The translations under genes were made by a program, and so were the position numbers. 32,500 bases of DNA from Nemertoderma westbladi (Eukaryota; Xenacoelomorpha; Nemertodermatida; Nemertodermatidae), in NCBI GenBank assembly GCA_032718475.1, contig JAUCBJ010001770.1:1-32500 (forward strand), written 5' to 3'. Below are positions 1 to 9,304 of the stretch, one piece after another. The stretch's first letter is position 1. Every line of letters starts with the position of its first letter. A model generated the notes under the pieces. The model searched no databases. It was given only the letters and a program-made list of their open reading frames with translations, and had not been told where the DNA came from.

Positions 1-109
1 ACTCATTATAATATGGATAAACTCATATATAGCAGATATGACGGAGTTGATAGAAGATGGTCTTGGTATCGGGGAGCGATATACTCTACTTTCAAGCGTT
101 TGTTGATAG

Positions 110-1555
110 CTTGATACGCGGCGACGTACTAGTCCAACTGCTGCGGAGGACGATGGTCGTTATATCGAACCGCCAATGTCCCAAGAGCAGCTCACGCGTG
201 AGTTGGACTATAGAAAATTCACCGCTCGCTATACGCATCGTAATGGTACGTATATGGACTTCTTAACTACTGGTCATCCTATCGATTTACACGATACGGA
301 CAATGTCGACACCAAAAGGGAAATGGTACGATTGAAATATCCTACCCAGCGGAGGCGGAACGATAAACCGAGAATGGAACACGAGAATTCTATTCGAAAC
401 AGACTCGAAAGAGAAGACGTTGAGGAGCCGGATAAACGCAGCGACTTCAACGATTATCTGGAATTCCTGATAGAAACATATCTCAATATTGCCAGTCAAC
501 AAAATCTAGAAACTCGATATCCTCAAGGTATACATCATGACCGCATGGTAGAACTCAAACGGCTCGATTCCCCTATGATGTATCTTACCGCCGATCGACC
601 GCTACCTGTTGTACCGAATAGCTTCGAACGGATGGAGGAATATTGTAAGCTGGAGAAAGATCACTCGCGTTTCCCCTACAAGACGTACGTTTTTGGGTAT
701 TATTACGGTAAATGCCCTAGACCCAGCCAATAAACGGAAAGACATAAACATCCACGGAAACGTTGTGTTAAACACAGTTGTGTTCGTTATATTTACTGGA
801 GTTTCGAGCGAAACTTGTTTGACGTATCACCTATGCTCACTCGGCTCTAACGATCCTAGAGTAAACCTACGATCAGAGTCCCGGAATACTCGGTCAAACC
901 TCCTCATTCCTTAGTTGGACCTCAGACCTGCGATCCTGGTGGTGTCGCGGATCCTCGCGGACGGTATTCACTGTTCAAGATCTAGTGCTACCCTAACAAT
1001 TAATCGGTAACACTCCGACAGTGATTTCTAGCTAGCCGCCCATCTTACCTAGCCGGATTATGACGCAGACACCTAATATCACTATCCAACCGTATGGTCG
1101 TCCCGTTTAACGCGATACAACCCTTCATCAAGGTGAAGGAGAGCGTTGTACGAAACGAGTTAAACGCTATTCTATAAAGATCAAAAAAGAAACCTGCGTT
1201 TGTTCAGATAAACGTAAGTTATAACAGTAAGTCCAATCGATAAACGAATTGGCCTTATCTCAGTTCGATTGGGAAACCTCGAATCTCAAAGAAGATATCA
1301 AGCTTAGAAAACCCTATTCTCTGCGAGAGTTTTGGACGAACGTATCCCATGACAAGCGGAGGAAAATCAGCTCGAGGAGAAGCATATCGAAATGGACGAG
1401 ACACCGACCGTAAACCCAAACCTTTTAATGCAATCATATTGCACCCTTCACCCAGGAGTTATGGCCCTCCTAGTAAAGTGGCTTCCCCCAAAGAGAAAAT
1501 GACTCTTGCTAGCTTTAAAAAACTGCGTAAACGCCGTCCGCGCAAGAAAGACTAA
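110..1555 (+). CDS. Unrecognised gene, probably two exons, basic charged protein
   Basis: I do not recognise this protein. An open frame runs from 110 to 733 with its first ATG at 176; it is highly charged (many Arg, Glu, Asp) with YMDF and DFNDYLEFLIETYL segments and no membrane span or signal peptide. A second open frame ends at 1555 in a very basic, Pro/Ser-rich tail finishing KKLRKRRPRKKD. The two join in frame if a donor at 685 (AC|GTACGT, exon ends 684, phase 2) is spliced to the acceptor TTATCTCAG|T at 1263/1264. The frame is open upstream of 176 back to a TAG at 107-109 that overlaps a weak acceptor AG (108-109), so 176 may be internal and the gene may begin outside the window. Seen: long open frames, balanced base composition unlike the AT-rich flanks, good acceptor. 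Inferred: the splice. Function unknown. Confidence 0.5.
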
Positions 1556-2819
1556 CTGTTTAGAGTATTTATGTATATTAGAAATTGTGATTTTGTATAT
1601 TTTATAGACTTAAATCCCATTTTCTGGGAGCGGTGTAAAAGCTTTTGTGGGATAACTGATTCGTTTGCCTTGCTAACCAGTTCCCCCCCAGTCGCTGAAT
1701 ACTCTAAAAGGGGATCTATAACTCGAATAGCGCAAGCTACCAGCTTATTGGCTGATTTGCTGTACGCAGGTATCTGGGCTCTGTTTAATCGGCCAACCAG
1801 CCTAGGAAGGTTGCGTCATAGCCTTGTTTTTGTATCTCCCAATAGAATTTGAGTTAGCCTTGATTTTGACCTATCACAGAGCTACTGAACTGAAATTTTC
1901 CTATCTCACTGCTCTTTCTCTGTGTTGAACGGGAGCTTCGTGGAATAAGGGTAGTTGGTATCCTCGTATAGAGTAGTAGTCACGAGTTTTTCAAAGCCAC
2001 GAAAGAACGGCTTTGTAGTGTTTTGTGCTTTCTGCTTTTTAGCTCAACACTAGTAGGTTTAATTATAAGGACATATATCCTTTAACTGCCTGTGAATATC
2101 ACTGCTTTTAATCACTGCTAACTGCTAAAATTACCTGCTCAATCAATACTGTATACTGCTATTTGTTGTCGGTTATTCATTATATTGGTTGATGAATTAT
2201 TATATTGGAATAACGAGAAATAACCCCGAAAACCCAATATTCTTGATATACCGAAGGTAAGAGAGAAAGGTTACCAATAACGATTGTGACTTATGTTAAA
2301 GTGGTTTGAAGTGAATCTAATGTTATTTGATAGACCCTACATGAGTCAGTCTGTGTTCCTTTTATATGTGACTAAAATCAGTGAAGATTGGCAGATTAGT
2401 GTGCAGTATTGTGCAGCATTGTGTATGAGTGAGTCTGTTAAAGAAGCAATTCCTAAAGAATGCGCCATATATGTGAATTATAATTAAGCCATATCGTTGT
2501 GAGTAGTTTAAGTCATAACTCTGTTTATATAGATAAAGCGCCACGTCCTAAAGGAACTGTTAATATTCCCGAAGGTGAATAATATTGTCAGAGATTATAT
2601 AATACTGTCAGTCGAATAATACATTAGGCTTACATAGCAATAAAATTAAGCCGTCGAACCCAATCTCCCGGGAATATCCAGCGGGTGAATGATCGCGCAC
2701 AGATTGGTTTCGACTAGTGTAGTGAATCAAATACTTGTCATAGGCTAAAAAGCGATTTAATATCTAGAAGACATCTTAATTTGGCGGGTTAAACTGCCAA
2801 AGGTCTGAAAGCGCGAACA
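1556..2819. other. Gene-free AT-rich stretch
   Basis: No convincing gene. Open frames at 1571-1852 and 2293-2487 have no recognisable domain, low complexity or splice context, and no clear poly(A) signal follows the upstream gene closely. A direct repeat of CCCGAAGGTGAATAATATTGTCAG-like words near 2567-2615 is the only local structure noticed. Confidence 0.5.
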
Positions 2820-3339
2820 ATTGTTATTATGTACTATTGTTATTATGTATTATTGTTATTATGTATTATTGTTATTATGTATTATTGTTATTATGTATTA
2901 TTGTTATTATGTATTATTGTTATTATGTATTATTGTTATTGTTATTATGTATTATTGTTATTATGTATTATTGTTATTATGTATTATTGTTATTATGTAT
3001 TATTGTTATTATGTATTATTGTTATTATGTATTATTGTTATTATGTATTATTGTTATTATGTATTATTGTTATTATGTATTATTGTTATTATGTATTATT
3101 GTTATTATGTATTATTGTTATTATGTATTATTGTTATTATGTATTATTGTTATTATGTATTATTGTTATTATGTATTATTGTTATTATGTATTATTGTTA
3201 TTATGTATTATTGTTATTATGTATTATTGTTATTATGTATTATTGTTATTATGTATTATTGTTATTATGTATTATTGTTATTATGTATTATTGTTATTAT
3301 GTATTATTGTTATTATGTATTATTGTATTATTATTGTTA
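2820..3339 (+). repeat. 16-bp minisatellite, about 32 copies
   Basis: The unit ATTGTTATTATGTATT is repeated head to tail and nearly perfectly for about 520 bp. One 6-bp insertion (extra TATTGT, around 2935-2945) and a variant first unit (TACT) are the main irregularities. Because 16 is not a multiple of 3 and the unit has no stop in any forward frame, all three plus frames stay open with a 16-residue period rich in Tyr, Cys, Leu, Ile and Val; these are not genes. The strong homogeneity argues for recent expansion or gene-conversion-like turnover. Confidence 0.95.
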
Positions 3340-3496
3340 CGCGGGGACAAAGTGGTTGGACAACTACCGGTACCTAGGATATTAACCCTTCATTCATGAT
3401 AGTGTTACGGTTTTAAATAACCACCTAATTCACTTAATGTAATTTGATTTTGCCTCGAAAATAGTTGTATGTTTTCTATTGGATAATACTTCCAGA

Positions 3497-3803
3497 CTTT
3501 TTGGTCGACCAAAAAACTTTTTGGTCGACCAAAAAGTCGACTTATTGGTCGACCAAAAAGTACTTTTTGGTCGACCAATAAGTCGACTTTTTGGTCGTAC
3601 CAAAAAGTACTTTTGGTCGACCAAAAACTACTTTTTGGTCGACCAAAAAGTCGACTTATTGGTCGACCAAAAAGTCGACTTTTTGGTCGACCAAAAAGTA
3701 CTTTTTGGTCGACCAAAAACTACTTTTTGGTCGACCAAAAAGTCGACTTATTGGTCGACCAAAAAGTCGACCAAAAAGTACTTTTTGGTCGACCAAAAAG
3801 TCG
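3497..3803. repeat. Array of tandem palindromes with core GGTCGACC
   Basis: About a dozen exact GGTCGACC cores, each embedded in a perfect palindrome TTTTTGGTCGACCAAAAA or its TTATTGG/CCAATAA variant, are packed every 20-24 bp. Boundaries between palindromes are themselves palindromic and alternate between AGTCGACT and AGTACT types. One core is altered to GGTCGTACC (near 3594). Because both strands read almost alike, the same short peptides appear open in plus and minus frames; these are not genes. The array is followed by an A-rich run at 3807-3828. Confidence 0.95.
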
Positions 3804-3829
3804 CTTAAAAAAAAAAATAAAAAAAAAGT

Positions 3830-5126
3830 ATTAAGTGGCACAATTCAGCCACCGTACTAAACAGATTAAAGTTGTACTGTAGTTTCCTCACAGTTACTGT
3901 AGGATGTTTTGAACTCTTTAACATTTAATACAAGCAGTAGTACCATCGTCATGCAGTGCTTCGTACAAGGTGATATTATCCGACTACATTGTAGGGTGGC
4001 TAAATTATGCCAATTATTACTTTTTTCTGCAATTTTAGATATTATTATATTAATTATTGGTTCACCAAAAATTATTTATTGGAGTGTCGTTAATCATGTA
4101 GCTGAAGTACCTTGTTCAGTACCCACCTACTGATACTGACCATCTGCAAAATGTACCAGTACTAGTACAGTACCAGTACACGAACCTACTACTGACCTTC
4201 TACAGAATGCACCACATACACGCATTTACACCCCGACACTACAAATATTTCTACACACATCTACCTACTGACCCTCTACTTGGCTAGGCTTATTGTTGGT
4301 TATGGTCTGGCTGTGGGTGGCCCCATCATGTTTTCTTTTCTTCAGTAACTTTATCCACCATGAATTGTTTGTTGTTAGAGTAATACTGTACTGTATATAC
4401 CACTGCTCCTCCTCTTATTGGCTAATTACTGCTAATTACTGCAGAGGCTAATCGCTACGAACAAAATAACGACAACTAATGTGCCTTTTTCACATAATGA
4501 TAAAGTACATTTACATTATCAGCTTGTCAAGAGTGTTCTGAACTTTTCTGATGGCTGAATTAATCACTTAGTCATATCACCCACCCCACCCCACCCCACC
4601 GGCAGACTTTCACACTACAAAGCACACTCCAGTCCAGTCTGCCAGTAGGCAGGCCTACAGTACTATTGTTCTAACAGCAGTACAGTACCGGTGTCGCAGG
4701 GGGTCTTCAGCCCACTGGGTGGTGAAAATGCGGGGAGGAATAGCGCAATATGCCCCACCGTGCATTTTCACCACAGGCAGACAGGTAATGTCCGAAATTC
4801 TACAAAATTTCTTAGCCTCATGACCATTGGACTTAGTTTTAGCTGCTGGGGACACTGCGACATGACAGTATTAATTGGTTTAGGCCTAATCAATTTAAAT
4901 TTGGATTTCGGGCCTCTATTCTTGAAATCTGGGGTGAAAAATTATTTGGTCAGCCGAGGGGGCTAGGCTAGAATGGCCGGGGGGACATGTTTACGGGGGG
5001 GGGGAATGAATCCGCATAACCGCCTGTGACCACGGCTAGACGGTGCAGATCCATTTTCAATTTCAAAATCCAATTCAACAGTTATACTGTAGCATTACTG
5101 ATCAAACTGTTCTAGATTCAACCGAA
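3830..5126. other. Intergenic DNA upstream of the transporter gene
   Basis: No gene seen. It contains TAC/AGT-rich simple words around 4140-4180 (TACCAGTAC, GTACAGTAC), a short CACCC run at 4570-4600, a perfect inverted repeat at 4719-4774, and a G-run near 4996-5004. Open frames here (3909-4133, 4691-4966) lack domains. Confidence 0.5.
4719..4774. repeat. Perfect 13-bp inverted repeat (hairpin)
   Basis: GTGGTGAAAATGC at 4719-4731 is matched exactly by GCATTTTCACCAC at 4762-4774 with a 30-nt spacer. Just inside the arms GGGG (4732-4735) faces CCCC (4753-4756), so the stem could be extended over a small internal loop. No transposon end or target duplication was recognised around it. Confidence 0.7.
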
Positions 5127-6101
5127 ATGTCTCAGCAACTGTTAATCAGAGATGTCCTGATTTCTACAATATGCGCCACTGTAGTTGGTTTCTTCAACGC
5201 TGCGAGAGGCTTTATGGCGAAACTATCCACGAATATCGGGATGTTGCAGACGATAGCGGGGATCATTCGCGTCGGGACATCTACGAGTTGTTGGATTAGT
5301 AGCTCGGAGACGGTTCAATCTACCCGGTTGTCACTCCTGCATAATAGGAACGCGGGATGGCTGGCCTTGTTGACTCTATTTACGTTTTTGGGTATATGTT
5401 CGGTAACGATAGCGGTTAGGTTGGCGCCGTTAGTAGATGTTTTCTCAATCATCGGTATTTATCCGATCCTCACTCTAATATTCGGACATTTGATTCTTAA
5501 CGAAAAAATGGGTTGGATTGGATGGACATCTGCTGTTACTGCCGCAGTCGGTGTTGTATTTGTTTGCCAACCCGTGTTTATATTCGGTGAGAGGGACTCT
5601 GTCTTGTATCCATTAGTTTGGTTAGGATATATATTATCAGTTGTGCGCGCTCTAGGGCAGTCCGGACGAACAATCGCCACTCGAGTTATGGCCAAAAAAC
5701 TCCACCCGTCTCTGGCAAATTTTCTTACGGGGATTTCCGATCTCTCCACAGGAATAGCTTGTCTAATTTATCAACGCGACACAGAAATGCCCTGCAATTT
5801 CCAACGTCTACTACCACTTATATTAGCTGCTTCAACTACACTCGTAACTATCTTATTGTTTACCTCTCTTAAATTCCAGAAAGCGGCTGTAGTTGATGCG
5901 TTACGGTCGTCTAGTATACTTTTTGCTTTGGGTTTCCAAAACATATTTTTCAAACGAGATGTTCTTACGTGGAAAGCGATTCTGGGAATGTGTTTGATAA
6001 TTTTATGTCAAATTTTAATGTTTGTGTCAAAATTATGTAAACAAGGACGCAATCCAGCGTCAGAAGTTGTCACACTAAAAGAACCCAGTACAGTGCAATA
6101 A
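5127..6101 (+). CDS. SLC35G/EamA-family transporter, intronless
   Basis: A 324-residue multi-pass membrane protein of the drug/metabolite transporter superfamily. The clearest signature is residues 97-152: an RLAPLVDVF stretch, then a hydrophobic GIYPILTLIFGHLILNEK helix and WTSAVTAAVGVVFVCQP, matching the end of the first EamA repeat in SLC35G (TMEM20)-like proteins. Hydrophobic segments lie near residues 9-25, 77-96, 103-121, 130-152, 161-176, 195-213, 228-246, 255-275 and 281-301, close to the ten of the family; residues 38-58 may be a weak tenth. The tail (302-324) is polar. I chose the ATG at 5127; the frame is open 28 codons upstream but only from a GTG. The family moves small organic or nucleotide-sugar-like substrates across plasma or organelle membranes; the substrate here cannot be told. 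No frameshift or stop. AATAAA overlaps the stop codon (6097-6102). A TTCTAG acceptor-like site at 5110-5115 could end a 5' UTR intron. Confidence 0.85.
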   Translation: MSQQLLIRDVLISTICATVVGFFNAARGFMAKLSTNIGMLQTIAGIIRVGTSTSCWISSSETVQSTRLSLLHNRNAGWLALLTLFTFLGICSVTIAVRLAPLVDVFSIIGIYPILTLIFGHLILNEKMGWIGWTSAVTAAVGVVFVCQPVFIFGERDSVLYPLVWLGYILSVVRALGQSGRTIATRVMAKKLHPSLANFLTGISDLSTGIACLIYQRDTEMPCNFQRLLPLILAASTTLVTILLFTSLKFQKAAVVDALRSSSILFALGFQNIFFKRDVLTWKAILGMCLIILCQILMFVSKLCKQGRNPASEVVTLKEPSTVQ

Positions 6102-6103
6102 AA

Positions 6104-6591
6104 TAATTATATATTTACATTAATTATATTGTTGTATGCCACAATTTTATTATTACCGTTAAGACGATTCGCGAGATATTGTACAGTTGAATGACGAAGA
6201 AATATATTAATGGTAAATTGTGTGCCGTCGGCCGTCAGGAAGCCGTTTAATTTTTATTTAATACTTTTTTAAATATTTTACTAGATCTTTGGATTATCAA
6301 AAAATATGAATGTCACATTTTATCTCTGCGTTTATACTGTAGGTCGTATTTGGATATTTTTACCTTGCTATTTTGACAACAAAAAAGCAAACCAAAACTC
6401 AAAAGAGCCAATGCCACCACTAAGCCCGATAAATTAATCGCAATATATTACACAGGAATCAATTCCACAAATATTGTACCTTTATTGAAGATAAATACTA
6501 AATTGTTGTTAGCTAATTAAATAGTTAGTAACTGGTTTTCCAATTTAGGTACATTTTATTGATTTCGGCAGCTATATTGTGTGGTGCACAT
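6104..6591. other. AT-rich 3' flank of the transporter gene
   Basis: No gene seen. The stretch is AT-rich non-coding DNA up to the target duplication of the hAT-like element; it could hold part of the transporter 3' UTR. Confidence 0.5.
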
Positions 6592-7469
6592 TAGGGATGC
6601 GACAGAGCTAAAATTTCACCCGGAGCCGGAGCCCGCATGTTCCTCCGGCTTACAACATGAGCTCCGGCCGGAGCCGGAGGTATGGTGATTTGCCACATCC
6701 TACTGGTTATTAATAGCTATGCCCCCGCCTACCGGTAGGTAATGCAGTAGGCCTATCTGGCTGTCAGGCAAATTTCCACCTATTGTTTACGTGGTAACCA
6801 ATGACGGCGTTAAGTAATGTACACTAAGGGGACATTACTTTTAACGGATAACACCAAATACAATACTAAATGTACAGGCCAATACAATGCTATAAATAAT
6901 GTCCTCTAAAGTTGTAAAGTGCTAAATAACAACTCGCTGTTAATACTAACGGCGTTGAGTAATGTTACAATTTTGGAATAAAAATTATTATTACATAAAT
7001 TGAATAAACATATAGTTCTATAATATAAAATAGTTCTAGAAATTATAAGTATTTAAACTGATTATTTCATACAAATGAACAGCACCCGCCTGGGGGGGGG
7101 GGGGGGGGGGGGGGGGGGGGTCAGTGGAATTGGGGTTCTAGGCTGACGAACGAAACGATAGTACATGTATTTAAGATTTTTTAATTAGGGAAGAATATTA
7201 TATAATTTAATTAACTGAATCATTTTAATGTGGGGGTTTATCAGGAAACTTTAAAAAACAGGATGTAAATTACTTAATGAGTTATTATGTTAATTACTAA
7301 TGGTATTTACATTATTCATACATCAGAAAAACTTATTATTTTAATTCAAATTTAAATAACATAAGCTCCGTATATGCTCCGGGTTAATTTGCTCGGAGCC
7401 GGAACTAGAAAATTTGCCCGGAGCTCCAGATTTCCGGAGCCGGAGCTCTGTCGCATCCCTAGTGCACAT
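6584..7469. mobile_element. Complete non-autonomous hAT-type element (MITE) with 8-bp TSD
   Basis: The element proper is 6592-7461 (870 bp). It starts TAGGGATGCGACAGAGCT and ends with the exact reverse complement, giving identical 18-bp terminal inverted repeats. It is flanked by GTGCACAT at 6584-6591 and again at 7462-7469, an 8-bp target duplication that fits the hAT preference nTnnnnAn. Subterminal regions on both sides hold clustered CCGGAGC/GGAGCCGG words (6628-6680 and 7370-7447). The AT-rich interior encodes no transposase, so it would depend on a transposase in trans. It also carries a 29-nt poly-G run (7092-7120). Intact ends and unmutated target duplication suggest recent insertion. 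hAT assignment is inferred from TSD length and terminal TAGGGATG. Confidence 0.92.
7092..7120 (+). repeat. 29-nt poly-G tract inside the MITE
   Basis: An uninterrupted run of 29 G. Such length is likely to vary between individuals and is prone to assembly error; on the G strand it could form G-quadruplexes. Confidence 0.95.
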
Positions 7470-8149
7470 CTATTGTACACAGAGTTAAGTGATATTGGTG
7501 TCTAGGTTAATGGGTACGGCTGTTCTGTTTCTACAATAAAGTTAAACATATCGGTATGTATGTTGGTATTGCAATTTGTATATACGTTTTATTTTTAGAT
7601 TATATTTGTAGAAATGCAATAAATTACTGATTATGATTTTAAATTGTATTGTTTACCTATCTACATTTTTGGACCACCTAAAAATTATCAGAAGGAAGGA
7701 GGGATGGCGATGGGGTGTGCTGATGCTATTATTCAATCATTTCGAGAATGTTACCTTATTACGTCTTTATTCAAACATTTACCGACTCTCCTACCGTACC
7801 TACCGTGGATTTCAACGACCAAACATAATATTGGGCGGGGGTGTCGGTGTGTGTGTATCATACCCCCGTATCGGGCGTTGTCATCCTCCTCACAAAGTTA
7901 ACTGTTTCGAATACTTTTACAGAATATCGAAATGGGATCCCGTGATGTTTGCTGGATGAATTATTTTCCGCATCCCAACTCAACTGGACCAAACGCGGTA
8001 TGAAGATTGTACCTAACTTTACTTTGGTAAGAGTGTGCAGTGAGCAGATGAAGCTTATTCTTGATTGGCTGCGCGGCTTAACAAGGCCGCCCTTTAACTA
8101 ATAACAATGCCCGCCTATCGCTTAATCCTATTTGTCCATTAATTTGTCA
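7470..8149. other. Region upstream of Otp
   Basis: No gene seen. Overlapping open frames at 7633-7959 show no domain. The 3' part (8030-8150) contains ATTGG (inverted CCAAT) in GATTGGCTGCGCGG near 8072 and TTAATCC near 8123, which could belong to the Otp promoter, but no TATA box or initiator is clear. Confidence 0.4.
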
Positions 8150-8264
8150 AAAGATAAAAGAATCATTACCAGTAATCAAACTTACAGAAGAAAAACTGCG
8201 TGATAGAGACGAATTAAAATTAATTTAATTTGTTGGGAAAAGTTATCGATATTGAATCTATTAG
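8150..8264 (+). other. Inferred Otp 5' UTR exon (start uncertain)
   Basis: The sequence TTAG|GTGAGTGTAAG at 8261-8275 is a near-consensus splice donor. It lies upstream of an acceptor TTATTCTAG (9049-9057) that sits 13 nt before the Otp ATG. If joined, the frame of the ATG is closed upstream by a TAA at 8221-8223 with no intervening ATG, which fits a non-coding leader and supports 9071 as the start. The 5' boundary is a guess; no transcription start was identified. Confidence 0.4.
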
Positions 8265-9070
8265 GTGAGTGTAAGTGACCATAACTTCTGCGATATACAG
8301 TTATTTGTTAGCGCAATCATCGTTTTGACTTAATTTATTTTCAATTTATTCAATTTGCGCTAAATAAATTAAATGATTGAGTCTTTTAATGCGCGCTTTT
8401 GCAACATAATTACCTCTGCAGGACCAAAAGACATGGTTTCCGTATCCGTACATTATATAATGCATGCCAAACAGAGGCGGTTGGTCAATCAATTAATCTA
8501 CTTTACTGACTATTACAATGTGGATAAAACCAATGTATATTAGATAATGTAATTATACAATGTATAATAAATCATTAATTAGTAATTTAGTGCGCCTTAT
8601 TACGCTTTCCTTGGTTTGTTACCTTGGTTTGTGCGCCCACAGAAACAGTTTATAAATGAAAATAATTCGCGATTCAACTGCAACAATGAAAGATTTGTTA
8701 TAATTCGCGGGACCACTTATTCGACAGTAAATATTTATTGAGCAACATATTTCGGATACCATTACTGCTATTCCATGGTTGTAAAATAGCAAATTTCAAA
8801 ATGATTATGGGAAATCCACCATTATAGAATATGCTAACTTTATAATAATTTAGATATTTTATTGTTTTTAAGTATTAAAATCGACTTTACTACGGAAAAT
8901 ATGTCTATAATTTTTTGTGCATTTTTATTGGAGGATCAAAAAGACTAAATTTGTGAATTCAAAACTATGGTTCACTTATTATTGAGAATAAAGCATGTAT
9001 GGATATTTGTTAAATATCCGGTTAGGTTTGTAATTTTTCATAATTAACTTATTCTAGAAACGGTGACGGA

Positions 9071-9304
9071 ATGGAACCGGCTAACATAACAATGGAAGAT
9101 AAGTCATCGCACTACAAGATTGAAGACGAGGGCGGTGTGAGTGACAGCGACGATAAAGCCAATAAACCAAAGAGACACCGAACGCGTTTCACACCAGCAC
9201 AGCTAAATGAATTAGAACGATGTTTCACAAAGACTCACTATCCAGATATATTTATGAGGGAAGAGTTGGCTGTTAGAATCGGTCTTACTGAGTCGAGAGT
9301 TCAG
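9071..9304 (+). CDS. otp: Otp coding exon 1 (N-terminus and homeodomain 1-46)
   Basis: Starts at ATG 9071 after the acceptor TTCTAG|AAACGG (exon would begin 9058). It encodes an acidic leader ([11 protein letters not shown]) and the homeodomain through Arg-Val-Gln. The donor CAG|GTTAGT at 9304/9305 is followed by an in-frame stop ten codons on, so failure to splice truncates the homeodomain before helix 3 is complete. Confidence 0.93.

Noticed and set aside
2821-3399. Three long overlapping plus-strand ORFs (about 180-190 codons each)
   Set aside because: They are the translation of a 16-bp minisatellite that lacks stops in all forward frames.
3497-3803. CRISPR array
   Set aside because: Regular spacing but no unique spacers, palindromic throughout, and the host is an animal.
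3405-3860. Several overlapping ORFs on both strands with FGRPKS and LVDQKV repeats
   Set aside because: They arise from the palindromic array, which reads alike on both strands.
5043-5126. Upstream extension of the transporter frame
   Set aside because: It begins at GTG, not ATG, and is not membrane-like; the ATG at 5127 is preferred.
7633-7959. Two overlapping ORFs upstream of Otp
   Set aside because: No domain and no splice support; a possible donor at 7991 does not join to the Otp acceptor in an open frame.
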